Assembly: GCF_042678305.1 (NCBI RefSeq)
Contig: NZ_JBHUDT010000005.1
Source of the DNA: Gelatiniphilus marinus
GTDB taxonomy: Bacteria > Bacteroidota > Bacteroidia > Flavobacteriales > Flavobacteriaceae
Strand: one strand, 5' to 3'
Length of the DNA stretch: 64,000 bases
This document shows, one piece after another, positions 1 to 7,756 of this stretch (positions within the stretch are counted from its first letter, which is position 1; each line of letters starts with the position of its first letter). A program made the position numbers and the translations under genes. The notes beneath the pieces are model-generated. The model was not told the DNA's origin. It was given only the letters and a program-made list of their open reading frames with translations, and did not search any database.

Positions 1-1
1 T

Positions 2-88
2 AATGTTAGAAATAAACTAATAGCAAGAGCATTTGCAGTAGTTAAAAGAGGAACGCCATATGTTGTTCTCCAACAACATGCCGCATAA
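2..88 (+). CDS. IS110-family transposase, C-terminal fragment (window edge)
   Basis: Only the last 28 codons are inside the window, in frame from base 2 to the TAA at 86-88. The visible tail contains RNKLIARAFAVVKRGTPYV, which resembles the conserved end of the IS110/IS116/IS902 transposases (DEDD-type recombinases that act on double-stranded DNA). The rest lies upstream, so it cannot be seen whether the element is intact. IS110 elements usually lack terminal inverted repeats, so no right end can be marked. The family assignment rests on this short tail alone. Confidence 0.6.
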   Translation, partial: NVRNKLIARAFAVVKRGTPYVVLQQHAA

Positions 89-180
89 AAAAACTATATT
101 TCGTTAGGATTTGACCTTGGAATACGTATATGGTTTGTTGCGTGGTTTAAGTACGTAATTTAGCAAATAAAAACCGAATA

Positions 181-250
181 GAAAATCCGCAAGGATTTTC
201 GTAAGTAGGCTAGAACCAGCAATAAATTATATACGGTGTTGTAGCCAGTG
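181..250. repeat. Left flank of DUF1648 cassette: hairpin plus inverted-repeat arm
   Basis: Bases 181-200 form an 8-bp perfect hairpin (GAAAATCC, loop GCAA, GGATTTTC). At 238-250, GTTGTAGCCAGTG pairs with CATTGGCTACAAT at 793-805 on the other side of the DUF1648 gene, matching at 11 of 13 positions. Together they suggest a boundary structure around the single accessory gene. No integrase is visible and the integron core site is not clearly matched, so the nature of the element is open. Confidence 0.45.
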
Positions 251-252
251 TT

Positions 253-762
253 TTATTCAGTCGTTTTTTTCTTTTTATTTGCGTTAATCAAAAAATAAAT
301 CATTGGAATAAAAATCATTGCCATAGTTAAAGGTAAAAACCAAATTCCAAGTCCATCTGCATTTCCGTTTACATTTTGAATTGTTCTATAAACTATTAAT
401 CCGAAAATTAATACAATAACTAATTTTAAAACTCTTATCATACGAGTTGCATTTGTATATTGATGTAAAGCGTTTTCCTCTGTTATTTCACTCGGATAAT
501 TAAATACGTGTGGATTTTTATTCAGAATTGTTAAACCAATAAATAAGATTGTCGAAATTATCGGTAATGCAAATATATTTGTCTTATTACCAAATCCATC
601 AGCTTCTCCAATTCCATTGTAATGTGTTGGGATTATTTCGGGTAATTCAAAATAGTTTGTTAATGTCAAAGTCCATATTCCAAAAATCGCAATCCAACCA
701 AATATCTCAAGAATCTTGTCGGTTTGAGTTAATTTTAATTCTATTCTCGGTCTTTTATTCAT
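253..762 (-). CDS. DUF1648 domain membrane protein
   Basis: A 169-residue integral membrane protein. The DUF1648 signature is seen near residues 43-60 (PTHYNGIGEADGFGNK), the loop pattern that follows the first membrane segment in this family, as in SdpI-like immunity proteins. Four hydrophobic stretches are visible, near residues 18-38, 63-80, 108-126 and 138-160, and the C-terminus is lysine-rich. The family's biochemical role is not settled; SdpI relatives protect against a membrane-active toxin, but nothing here shows a toxin partner. The gene stands alone beside an IS110 end, between short inverted repeats, and points away from pgk, which suits an accessory gene gained separately. Confidence 0.75.
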   Translation of the reverse strand: MNKRPRIELKLTQTDKILEIFGWIAIFGIWTLTLTNYFELPEIIPTHYNGIGEADGFGNKTNIFALPIISTILFIGLTILNKNPHVFNYPSEITEENALHQYTNATRMIRVLKLVIVLIFGLIVYRTIQNVNGNADGLGIWFLPLTMAMIFIPMIYFLINANKKKKTTE

Positions 763-792
763 ATTTTATTCTTTTCCGAAATGTTGCTCTCA

Positions 793-845
793 CATTGGCT
801 ACAATGGCTTTTGGATATCGATTGTTATAAATTATCGATATCCAA
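793..845. repeat. Right flank of DUF1648 cassette: repeat arm and 12-bp palindrome
   Basis: The arm CATTGGCTACAAT (793-805) is the near-complement of 238-250. Directly after it, TTGGATATCGAT (811-822) is perfectly complementary to ATCGATATCCAA (834-845) across an 11-base loop. No T-run follows, so it is a poor intrinsic terminator. It may be a recombination structure of the cassette or an operator for a neighbouring promoter. Confidence 0.5.
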
Positions 846-1031
846 TCGTTAAACGAAGTTATCTTTTTTTTCTCACAAAGTCAAGCCATAGGCTTAACTA
901 ATATTTCAATTTGTATTAAAAAAATAAAATGAACAATGGGTTAATACCTAAATAAATTCAACACAGGTAATTTATTTTAAAGCTACATCGTTTTCGTAAA
1001 AAAACACATTTTAATTGGCTGTATAATTAGT

Positions 1032-1039
1032 TACATTTG
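1032..1039 (+). promoter_or_regulatory. Candidate -7 box for pgk
   Basis: TACATTTG fits the Bacteroidetes -7 consensus TAnnTTTG and lies 36 bases before the pgk start. No TTG at the usual 17-23 base distance is seen upstream, so only the -7 element supports the call. Confidence 0.45.
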
Positions 1040-1075
1040 TGTTTCAAATAACTAAAAAACAAAACCATATATACA

Positions 1076-2263
1076 ATGAAAACGCTTAACGATTTTAATT
1101 TTGAAAACAAAAAAGCATTAATTCGAGTAGATTTTAACGTACCGCTAAACGATAATTTCGAGGTTACCGATGCTACAAGAATTGTATCTGCAAAACCAAC
1201 CATCATTAAAATTTTAGAAGATGGCGGAAGCTGTATATTAATGTCGCATTTAGGGCGCCCAAAAGGGTTTCAAGATAAATTTTCATTAAAGCACATAGCG
1301 GCAAAAGTTGAAGATATTTTAGGTGTCGATGTTAAATTTGTAGCAGATTGCATCGGAGCAGACGTAGAAGCTGCAGCAGCAAAATTAGAGCCAGGACAAA
1401 TTTTATTATTAGAAAACCTACGGTATTACAAAGAAGAAACCACTGGCGATGTAGAGTTTGCCGAAAAACTATCAAAATTAGGCGATATTTATGTAAACGA
1501 TGCCTTTGGTACGGCACACAGAGCGCACGCATCAACAACCATTATAGCACAGTTTTTTGAAGGAAAAAAATGCTTCGGCAATTTATTAGCCCAAGAAATA
1601 GAGAGCATTAAAAAAGTAATGGAAACTGGCGAAAAACCGGTTTTGGCAATTCTTGGCGGAGCAAAAGTATCTTCAAAAATTACCATTATCGAGAATATTC
1701 TTGATAAAGTAGATCACTTAATTATTGGTGGCGGTATGGCGTTTACCTTTGTAAAAGCACAAGGTGGAAACATTGGAAATTCAATTTGCGAAGACGATAA
1801 AATGCCTTTGGCTTTAGATATTTTAAAACAGGCCAAAGCCAAAAATGTTCAAATTCATATTCCTGTAGATACTATTGCCGCAGACGATTTTAGTAACCAT
1901 GCCAACACACAAATTGTAGACATTAATGCCATTCCCGATGGATGGGAAGGCGTAGATGCCGGACCAAAATCCAGAGCACTGTTCCATAAGGTTGTAATGG
2001 ACTCTAAAACCATACTTTGGAACGGGCCTTTGGGTGTTTTCGAAATGGAAAGCTTTGCAAACGGCACGATTGAATTAGGAAACTCGATTGCAGAAGCCAC
2101 TAAAAACGGTGCGTTTTCGTTAGTTGGTGGTGGCGACTCGGTAGCCGCAGTAAAACAATTTGGTTTTCAAGATAAAGTAAGTTACGTAAGTACTGGCGGT
2201 GGTGCTATGCTTGAAAGTTTAGAAGGTAAAACGCTTCCTGGAATTGCTGCTATTTTAGAATAA
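1076..2263 (+). CDS. pgk: Phosphoglycerate kinase
   Basis: Catalyses 1,3-bisphosphoglycerate + ADP to 3-phosphoglycerate + ATP in cytosolic glycolysis. The 395-residue length is normal for bacterial PGK. Visible motifs: the N-terminal substrate loop VDFNVPLND near residue 20, SHLGRPKG near residue 60, GGAKVSSK near residue 195, and the C-terminal nucleotide site GGGDSVAA near residue 350. The ATG is preceded by an AT-rich leader with a -7 box and no Shine-Dalgarno sequence, as is common in this phylum. It is followed after 78 bases by a lytic transglycosylase gene on the same strand, which may be co-transcribed. Confidence 0.97.
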   Translation: MKTLNDFNFENKKALIRVDFNVPLNDNFEVTDATRIVSAKPTIIKILEDGGSCILMSHLGRPKGFQDKFSLKHIAAKVEDILGVDVKFVADCIGADVEAAAAKLEPGQILLLENLRYYKEETTGDVEFAEKLSKLGDIYVNDAFGTAHRAHASTTIIAQFFEGKKCFGNLLAQEIESIKKVMETGEKPVLAILGGAKVSSKITIIENILDKVDHLIIGGGMAFTFVKAQGGNIGNSICEDDKMPLALDILKQAKAKNVQIHIPVDTIAADDFSNHANTQIVDINAIPDGWEGVDAGPKSRALFHKVVMDSKTILWNGPLGVFEMESFANGTIELGNSIAEATKNGAFSLVGGGDSVAAVKQFGFQDKVSYVSTGGGAMLESLEGKTLPGIAAILE

Positions 2264-2341
2264 ACTAAATTAAGTTTTCAAATTACAGCAAAAAATACGA
2301 ATTTAGCCATAACATCGTTCAATAAAAAAAGAACAGATTTT

Positions 2342-3895
2342 ATGGCTTTTCGATTGTTTATTCTATGCTTGCTTTTTAACCTTGGTGTTTGTTTCTCGCA
2401 AACACAAGACTCTATTATACCTAAAAAAGAAATCATCAAAGATTCTATAATTGATGGAAAAGATCTTACTGAAAAAAAGATTGAAGCTGAAAAAGATAGT
2501 GCTTCAATTAAAAAATTAGAAGATTTAGAACTTGCCGCAAAATTTGACGAAAAATGGTTTGAAGAATTGTACAACAACAATCTGTTCGATACCATTTACA
2601 AATCGGTAACAGAGCTTACTTACCAACCTGTTGATTACCCAGAATTACCAACAGATACCCTAAAAAAACGTTTAAAAGAACTCGATGCCAGAACCCCTTT
2701 TAATGTGGAGTACAATCCGTCGTTGGAAAGTGTTATAAAATCATATTTAAAGCATCGTAGAAAACATTTGCAAAAGTTAATCACTTTAAGTTCGTTTTAT
2801 TTCCCGATGTTCGAAGAAGAGCTAGATAGGCATAACATCCCGTTAGAAATAAAATATTTAGCCATTGTAGAGTCGGCTTTAAAACCACGAGCCAAATCTA
2901 GAGTGGGTGCAACAGGTTTGTGGCAGTTTATGTTTGGCACCGGAAAAGAGCACGGATTGGATGTAAGCAGTTATGTAGATGAGCGCAGCGATCCCATAAA
3001 ATCTACCAAAGCCGCTGCAGAATACTTAACCCGATTATATAAAATTTTTGGCGACTGGGATCTTGCTTTGGCCGCTTACAACTCTGGCCCAGGCAACGTT
3101 AGCAAAGCCATTAGGCGTTCTGGCGGTTATAAAAACTATTGGAACATTAGGCACAATTTACCACGCGAAACCGCAGGCTATTTACCAGCATTTTTAGCCA
3201 ATATGTATATTTTTGAATATGCCGAAGCGCACGGATTTAAAAAACTTAAACCCCAATTGGCTTTATTTGAAACCGATACTGTAAGAGTAAAACAGATGAT
3301 AACCCTCGATCAGGTTTCAGAAGTTACGGGCACACCCATTGAGCAACTTCAGTTTTTAAATCCTTCATATAAATTAGATATTATTCCTTTTATTGAAAAA
3401 GAAAATTATGTACTGCGTTTACCACGCGATGTGGTGGGCACTTTTGTAAATAACGAAGAAAAAATATACGCCTTTGCCAAAGCAGAGCTCGATAAACGCG
3501 AAAAACCATTGCCACAGTTTTTTAATGCAAACGATAAAATACGTTATCGTGTTAGGTCTGGAGATTATTTGGGAAAGATAGCTAGAAAATATGGCGTTCG
3601 AGTAAGCCAAATAAAACAATGGAACGGACTGAGGAGCAACAATTTAAAAATAGGGCAGCGCTTAACAATTTACCCCAGAAAACCTAATGTATCGGGCACT
3701 TCTTCAGCTAAAAAAAACACCAAAACAAAGCCTGTTTCTGGCAATGTAACAACTTATATCGTTAAAAGTGGCGACTCGCTTTGGAGCATCTCACAAAAAT
3801 TTCCTGGAGTTTCTGTTCAAAATATTAAAGATTGGAACGGTATTAGTGGTAGTAAATTAAAACCAGGAATGAAACTTAAAATAGCAAAAGGATAA
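2342..3895 (+). CDS. MltD-like lytic transglycosylase with two LysM domains
   Basis: A 517-residue exported murein hydrolase. A signal peptide occupies about residues 1-20 (LCLLFNLGVCFSQ). The SLT domain spans roughly residues 155-290, with the catalytic glutamate in VESALKP near residue 176 and the supporting GATGLWQFM and AAYNSGPGN motifs. Two LysM peptidoglycan-binding domains follow, near residues 400-445 and 470-515, both with the VRSGD/VKSGD opening. The enzyme cleaves glycan strands to 1,6-anhydromuropeptides. This order matches E. coli MltD, but it lacks the MltD lipobox, so I give no symbol. A DUF4837 lipoprotein gene follows after 25 bases, probably in one transcript. Confidence 0.93.
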   Translation: MAFRLFILCLLFNLGVCFSQTQDSIIPKKEIIKDSIIDGKDLTEKKIEAEKDSASIKKLEDLELAAKFDEKWFEELYNNNLFDTIYKSVTELTYQPVDYPELPTDTLKKRLKELDARTPFNVEYNPSLESVIKSYLKHRRKHLQKLITLSSFYFPMFEEELDRHNIPLEIKYLAIVESALKPRAKSRVGATGLWQFMFGTGKEHGLDVSSYVDERSDPIKSTKAAAEYLTRLYKIFGDWDLALAAYNSGPGNVSKAIRRSGGYKNYWNIRHNLPRETAGYLPAFLANMYIFEYAEAHGFKKLKPQLALFETDTVRVKQMITLDQVSEVTGTPIEQLQFLNPSYKLDIIPFIEKENYVLRLPRDVVGTFVNNEEKIYAFAKAELDKREKPLPQFFNANDKIRYRVRSGDYLGKIARKYGVRVSQIKQWNGLRSNNLKIGQRLTIYPRKPNVSGTSSAKKNTKTKPVSGNVTTYIVKSGDSLWSISQKFPGVSVQNIKDWNGISGSKLKPGMKLKIAKG

Positions 3896-3920
3896 GTTCC
3901 TAAAAAAAACCATAACTTAA

Positions 3921-4916
3921 ATGATGCGTAATTTTATTTTAAAAACATTAACCATTGTGCTAATAGCCTTCGCTACGGTCTCTTGCGAAGACAAAAAATC
4001 TTCGAACGACAGAATACTTTTCGATTCGTCTGGTAACGTTAATCACATATCGGTCGTAGTAAGCAACGAACTCTGGAAAGGTAGTGTTGGCGAAGCTATT
4101 AGAGACGTACTTGCAGCCCCAATTTACGGTTTGCCACAAGATAACGAGCCCACCTTTAATATAAACCAAATACCAACCAAGGTGTTTTCAGATTTTATTA
4201 CTAGAAACCGGTCTATTTTAATAATAGAAATGGGCAAAACCCCAGGATTTAAAATAGCCAGAAACGTATATGCAAAACCTCAAAAGGTAATTGTAGTCTC
4301 AGGAAAAACAAAAACCGAAGTTATTGGATTGCTTAAAGAAAATTCTGAAAAAATAATAGAGGAATTTAAAAAAGAAGAACTAAAAGAGCAACAACGCCGC
4401 ATAGCAAAATCGCTTCATCGTACCAAAAACATTGAAGAAAAACTAGGTTTAAGCATACAGTTTCAAACCGCGTACCGTATTGCAAAAGAAACCGATGATT
4501 TCTTTTGGATTAGAAAAGATATTTCAACCGGAACCACCAATTTATTAATTTACGAGTTGCCCACAGATGCTATTAAAAGAAATGATAGTGTGGTAAACCA
4601 AATTATTAAAATAAGAGATTCCATAGGAAAAACCTATATTCCGGGACCTGTTGAAGGCTCTTTTATGGTAACCGAAAACGCCTACACGCCTTTTCATTCT
4701 GAAACTATTTTAGATAATAAACCAACCTTGGAAACTAAAGGCCTTTGGGATTTAAAAGGGGCTTTTATGTCTGGACCTTATATTAATTATGCTATTGAAG
4801 ATAAAATTAATAACCGTTGGGTCGTGGTTGAAGGATTTGCCTTTGCGCCATCGGTAAAGAAAAGAGACCACATGTTCGATTTAGAGGCTATTATAAAATC
4901 CATTAAAATAAATTAA
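3921..4916 (+). CDS. DUF4837 family lipoprotein
   Basis: A 331-residue protein with a lipoprotein signal peptide; the lipobox VSC lies near residues 20-22 (ATVSCEDKK), so it should be lipid-anchored. The body matches my memory of the DUF4837 family, which is largely confined to Bacteroidetes: the N-terminal part with SNELWKGSVGEAIRD, then a long lysine/glutamate-rich helical stretch near residues 140-180. The molecular function is unknown. The position just after a lytic transglycosylase gene suggests an envelope role, which is inference. The first two codons are both ATG, so the start is 3921 or 3924. Confidence 0.8.
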   Translation: MMRNFILKTLTIVLIAFATVSCEDKKSSNDRILFDSSGNVNHISVVVSNELWKGSVGEAIRDVLAAPIYGLPQDNEPTFNINQIPTKVFSDFITRNRSILIIEMGKTPGFKIARNVYAKPQKVIVVSGKTKTEVIGLLKENSEKIIEEFKKEELKEQQRRIAKSLHRTKNIEEKLGLSIQFQTAYRIAKETDDFFWIRKDISTGTTNLLIYELPTDAIKRNDSVVNQIIKIRDSIGKTYIPGPVEGSFMVTENAYTPFHSETILDNKPTLETKGLWDLKGAFMSGPYINYAIEDKINNRWVVVEGFAFAPSVKKRDHMFDLEAIIKSIKIN

Positions 4917-4944
4917 TAAGATTTTATAATTTCCGCTCAAACAA

Positions 4945-4970
4945 AAAAACCAGCATTTACGCTGGTTTTT
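4945..4970. terminator. Bidirectional intrinsic terminator
   Basis: AAAAACCAGC (4945-4954) pairs perfectly with GCTGGTTTTT (4961-4970) around a 6-base loop. It has an A-run on one side and a T-run on the other, so it can stop transcription from both directions. It lies between the convergent DUF4837 and tatA genes. Confidence 0.8.
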
Positions 4971-5000
4971 CTGTTTAATTTAAAATAAGAAAAAATGATG

Positions 5001-5180
5001 TTATTCTGGTTTCTCTTCTTTTTTTGGACTTTCTTCTTTACTAGCGTCTTTAAATTCTTTAATCCCACTACCAAGACCACGCATTAATTCAGGTATTTTT
5101 TTTCCACCAAACAACAACAAAACAACCACAACAATTAATGCTATCTGCCAAGGGCCAATAGCTAATATATATAAACTCAT
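5001..5180 (-). CDS. tatA: Sec-independent translocase subunit TatA
   Basis: A 59-residue protein on the reverse strand. It has one N-terminal membrane helix (about residues 9-24, rich in Leu/Val), the FGGKKIPEL hinge just after it, then the amphipathic helix MRGLGSGIKEFKDA and an acidic/lysine-rich tail ending EEKPE. This is the standard TatA/E layout, and the length is typical for Bacteroidetes. TatA oligomers form the passage for folded, twin-arginine proteins across the inner membrane together with TatC, which is not in the window. A -7 box is visible 18 bases upstream of the start, and a bidirectional terminator follows. Confidence 0.92.
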   Translation of the reverse strand: MSLYILAIGPWQIALIVVVVLLLFGGKKIPELMRGLGSGIKEFKDASKEESPKKEEKPE

Positions 5181-5198
5181 AACTTATAATTTTAAACA

Positions 5199-5206
5199 CA
5201 AAGTTA
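5199..5206 (-). promoter_or_regulatory. Candidate -7 box for tatA
   Basis: On the reverse strand this reads TAACTTTG, a match to TAnnTTTG, 18 bases upstream of the tatA start. No clear -33 TTG is found at the expected distance. Confidence 0.5.
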
Positions 5207-5297
5207 ATAATTAAAGTTTAATAATAACGTTTAAAAACTAACTTTAGCACAAACAGAAACGCCATGTGCCGTAATTTTATATATTTTTGCCTATACG

Positions 5298-6167
5298 ATG
5301 AAAGACAAAAAAAAGAAAACCAAAAAAATAAAACGCAAGCTGCTCGACAAGTACCGCTTGGTTATTTTAAACGAAAACACATTCGAGGAGCGTTTATCTT
5401 TTAAACTAACACGTTTAAACGTTTTTGTTTTGGCATCTGTAACTGCAATTGCCCTAATAAGTGCCACCTACGCATTAATAGCATTTACGCCGCTAAGAGA
5501 ATACATTCCGGGTTACTCCTCAACAGCGCTAAAAAAGAAAGCAATAGAACTAAATTATAAAACCGATTCGTTACAGCAAGCACTTGCCATGAACGAAAGG
5601 TATTTTGCATCTATAAAAAAAGTGCTTCGAGGCGATGTAAGTGCCATAGATTTTAACAAAGACTCTATAATTGAAGCGGTAAAACTTGAAAACGGCGAAA
5701 TAGACCTAAGCCCAAGTATTGAAGATTCGCTATTGCGCGAAAAAGTGGCTAAAGAAGATAAATACAACCTGTTTGAATCGGCAACATCGGCTTCAAATTT
5801 TGTATTGTTCCCTCCGGTAAACGGTACCATAAGCGAACCCTACAACCTAAAGGAAAAACATTATGCGGTAGATATTGTGGTGGCTAAAGATGCACCCATT
5901 AAAGCCACTGCCGACGGCATTGTTATTTTTGCAGAATGGACACCAACCACAGGCCATGTAATAATTATTGAGCATAGTTATGGTTTAATTTCTGTTTATA
6001 AACACAACGGGTCTTTAACAAAAGCGCAAGGCGATTTGGTAAAAGCCGGCGAAGTTATAGCCACAGCTGGAGATTCTGGAGAGTTTTCTACTGGGCCTCA
6101 TTTGCATTTCGAACTCTGGAACGATGGTTACTCCATCAATCCTTCTAACTTTATAGATTTTCAATAA
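5298..6167 (+). CDS. Membrane-anchored M23 family metallopeptidase
   Basis: A 289-residue protein with a very lysine-rich cytoplasmic N-terminus (about residues 1-20), one membrane anchor near residues 39-60, a periplasmic helical linker, and an M23 domain from about residue 170 to the end. The zinc-site motifs are intact: HYAVDI (HxxxD) near residue 193 and HLHFELW (HxH) near residue 273. M23 enzymes of this kind cut peptidoglycan cross-bridges during cell-wall growth. The stop codon TAA at 6165-6167 is followed directly by the ATG of the next gene, which points to translational coupling. Confidence 0.92.
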   Translation: MKDKKKKTKKIKRKLLDKYRLVILNENTFEERLSFKLTRLNVFVLASVTAIALISATYALIAFTPLREYIPGYSSTALKKKAIELNYKTDSLQQALAMNERYFASIKKVLRGDVSAIDFNKDSIIEAVKLENGEIDLSPSIEDSLLREKVAKEDKYNLFESATSASNFVLFPPVNGTISEPYNLKEKHYAVDIVVAKDAPIKATADGIVIFAEWTPTTGHVIIIEHSYGLISVYKHNGSLTKAQGDLVKAGEVIATAGDSGEFSTGPHLHFELWNDGYSINPSNFIDFQ

Positions 6168-7658
6168 ATGTTTTCAATAAAATCGGCTTTAGCAAAACCC
6201 TTTGCAAAACGCGTGTTTAAGCGTGTACAAAAATGGGCGAATAATCCTGTAAAAACACAGGAAAAAGTGTTTCAAGATTTAATAAGTACAGCTGCCCAAA
6301 CCCAGTTTGGCAGAGACCACGACTTTATAAGCATAAACAACTACCACGACTTTGTAAAACGCGTTCCTGTTAGAGATTACGAAGCACTTAAACCCTATGT
6401 TGAAAAAGTAGTTGCTGGCGAAGAAAATATACTATGGAAAGGCAAACCCATTTATTTTGCCAAAACCTCGGGCACCACCTCGGGCTCTAAATACATTCCT
6501 ATTACAAAAGAAAGTATGCCCACGCATGTTGAAGCGGCACGAAATGCCATTTTAATGTACATTCACGAAACCGGAAATGCTAAATTTGTTGATGGAAAAA
6601 TGATTTTTCTTCAAGGAAGCCCCATTTTAGAAGAGCAAAATGGTATTCAATTAGGAAGGCTCTCGGGCATTGTAGCCCACTATGTGCCTAAATATCTTCA
6701 AAAAAACAGATTGCCATCTTGGGAAACCAATTGCATTGAAGATTGGGAAACCAAAGTAGATGCTATTGTTGAAGAAACCTTGCCTGAAAACATGACTGTT
6801 ATTTCTGGCATACCCTCGTGGGTACAAATGTATTTTGAAAAACTACAGGAAAAAACAGGCAAAAAAATAGGCGATATTTTTAAAAATTTCAACCTCTTTA
6901 TTTTTGGAGGTGTTAATTACGAACCTTATCGCGCAAAGTTTGAAAACCTTATTGGCCGAAAAGTAGATAGTATAGAATTGTACCCAGCTAGTGAGGGCTT
7001 TTTTGCGTATCAAGACAAACAGAACCAAAAAGGCATGCTTTTGCAATTAAACTCCGGTATTTTTTATGAGTTTATTAAAGCCGACGAGTTTTTTAACGAT
7101 AACCCCAAACGAATACCAATAGCCGAGGTAGAAATAGGTGTAAATTATGTTATGATAATTTCTACCAATGCCGGACTTTGGGCTTATAATATTGGCGACA
7201 CGGTCGAGTTTACATCAACAAAACCGTACCGTGTAATAGTTTCGGGCAGGATAAAACATTTTATTTCGGCTTTTGGAGAGCACGTAATTGGAAAAGAAGT
7301 TGAACAAGCCATGCAGGAAGCCACTTTAAATACAGTGGTTAGGGTTTCAGAATTTACGGTAGCCCCACAAATTAACCCAACTAAGGGTTTGCCCTACCAT
7401 GAATGGTTTATAGAGTTTGAAAACGAACCGGAAAACCTTTCCGCGTTAGCGCAAAAAATAGATCAATCGCTACAAAAGCAAAACAGTTATTATTTTGATT
7501 TGATAGCGGGTAAAGTGCTGCAGCCACTTAAAATAACCACAGTTAAAAAAGGTGGTTTTCAAGACTATATGAAATCTGTTGGGAAATTGGGCGGCCAAAA
7601 TAAAATACCACGTTTAGCAAACGATAGGATAATTGCTGAGCATCTTTCAGCAGAATAA
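6168..7658 (+). CDS. GH3 auxin-responsive promoter family protein (acyl-adenylating superfamily)
   Basis: A 496-residue cytosolic protein recognisable as the bacterial branch of the GH3 family. In plants these adenylate-forming enzymes join amino acids to jasmonate or auxin. The ATP-binding P-loop-like segment KTSGTTSGSKYIPIT is near residue 105, YPASEGFFAYQ near residue 275, and the C-terminal hinge around GRIKHFISAFGEHV near residue 365. The acceptor and acyl substrates of the bacterial proteins are not known to me. The start abuts the M23 stop codon with no spacer, so the two are almost certainly one transcript. Confidence 0.85.
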   Translation: MFSIKSALAKPFAKRVFKRVQKWANNPVKTQEKVFQDLISTAAQTQFGRDHDFISINNYHDFVKRVPVRDYEALKPYVEKVVAGEENILWKGKPIYFAKTSGTTSGSKYIPITKESMPTHVEAARNAILMYIHETGNAKFVDGKMIFLQGSPILEEQNGIQLGRLSGIVAHYVPKYLQKNRLPSWETNCIEDWETKVDAIVEETLPENMTVISGIPSWVQMYFEKLQEKTGKKIGDIFKNFNLFIFGGVNYEPYRAKFENLIGRKVDSIELYPASEGFFAYQDKQNQKGMLLQLNSGIFYEFIKADEFFNDNPKRIPIAEVEIGVNYVMIISTNAGLWAYNIGDTVEFTSTKPYRVIVSGRIKHFISAFGEHVIGKEVEQAMQEATLNTVVRVSEFTVAPQINPTKGLPYHEWFIEFENEPENLSALAQKIDQSLQKQNSYYFDLIAGKVLQPLKITTVKKGGFQDYMKSVGKLGGQNKIPRLANDRIIAEHLSAE

Positions 7659-7731
7659 AAAAATAAAATGCTGTTTTTTTAGCCGATAGATACCATTGCA
7701 GCATTCATGGTTAAAGTAATACAAATAATAT

Positions 7732-7739
7732 TATCTTTG
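7732..7739 (+). promoter_or_regulatory. Candidate -7 box for the DUF6909 gene
   Basis: TATCTTTG matches TAnnTTTG and lies 17 bases before the ATG at 7757, implying a very short leader. No convincing -33 TTG is present. Confidence 0.45.
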
Positions 7740-7756
7740 CACGAATTAACAATAGT

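Larger units (their letters stand above)
763..1075. other. Intergenic region between DUF1648 gene and pgk
   Basis: No coding sequence is seen in these 313 bases. They hold the right inverted-repeat arm of the DUF1648 cassette (793-805), a 12-bp perfect palindromic hairpin (811-845) and the presumed pgk promoter (-7 box at 1032-1039). The rest is AT-rich and shows nothing recognisable. Confidence 0.6.

Noticed and set aside
549..830. Forward open frame opposite the DUF1648 gene.
   Set aside because: It lies antisense to a clear membrane protein and crosses the palindrome; its sequence has no protein-like pattern.
811..845. Intrinsic terminator between the DUF1648 gene and pgk.
   Set aside because: The stem has no T-run on either side, and it lies upstream of both genes' starts rather than after a stop codon.
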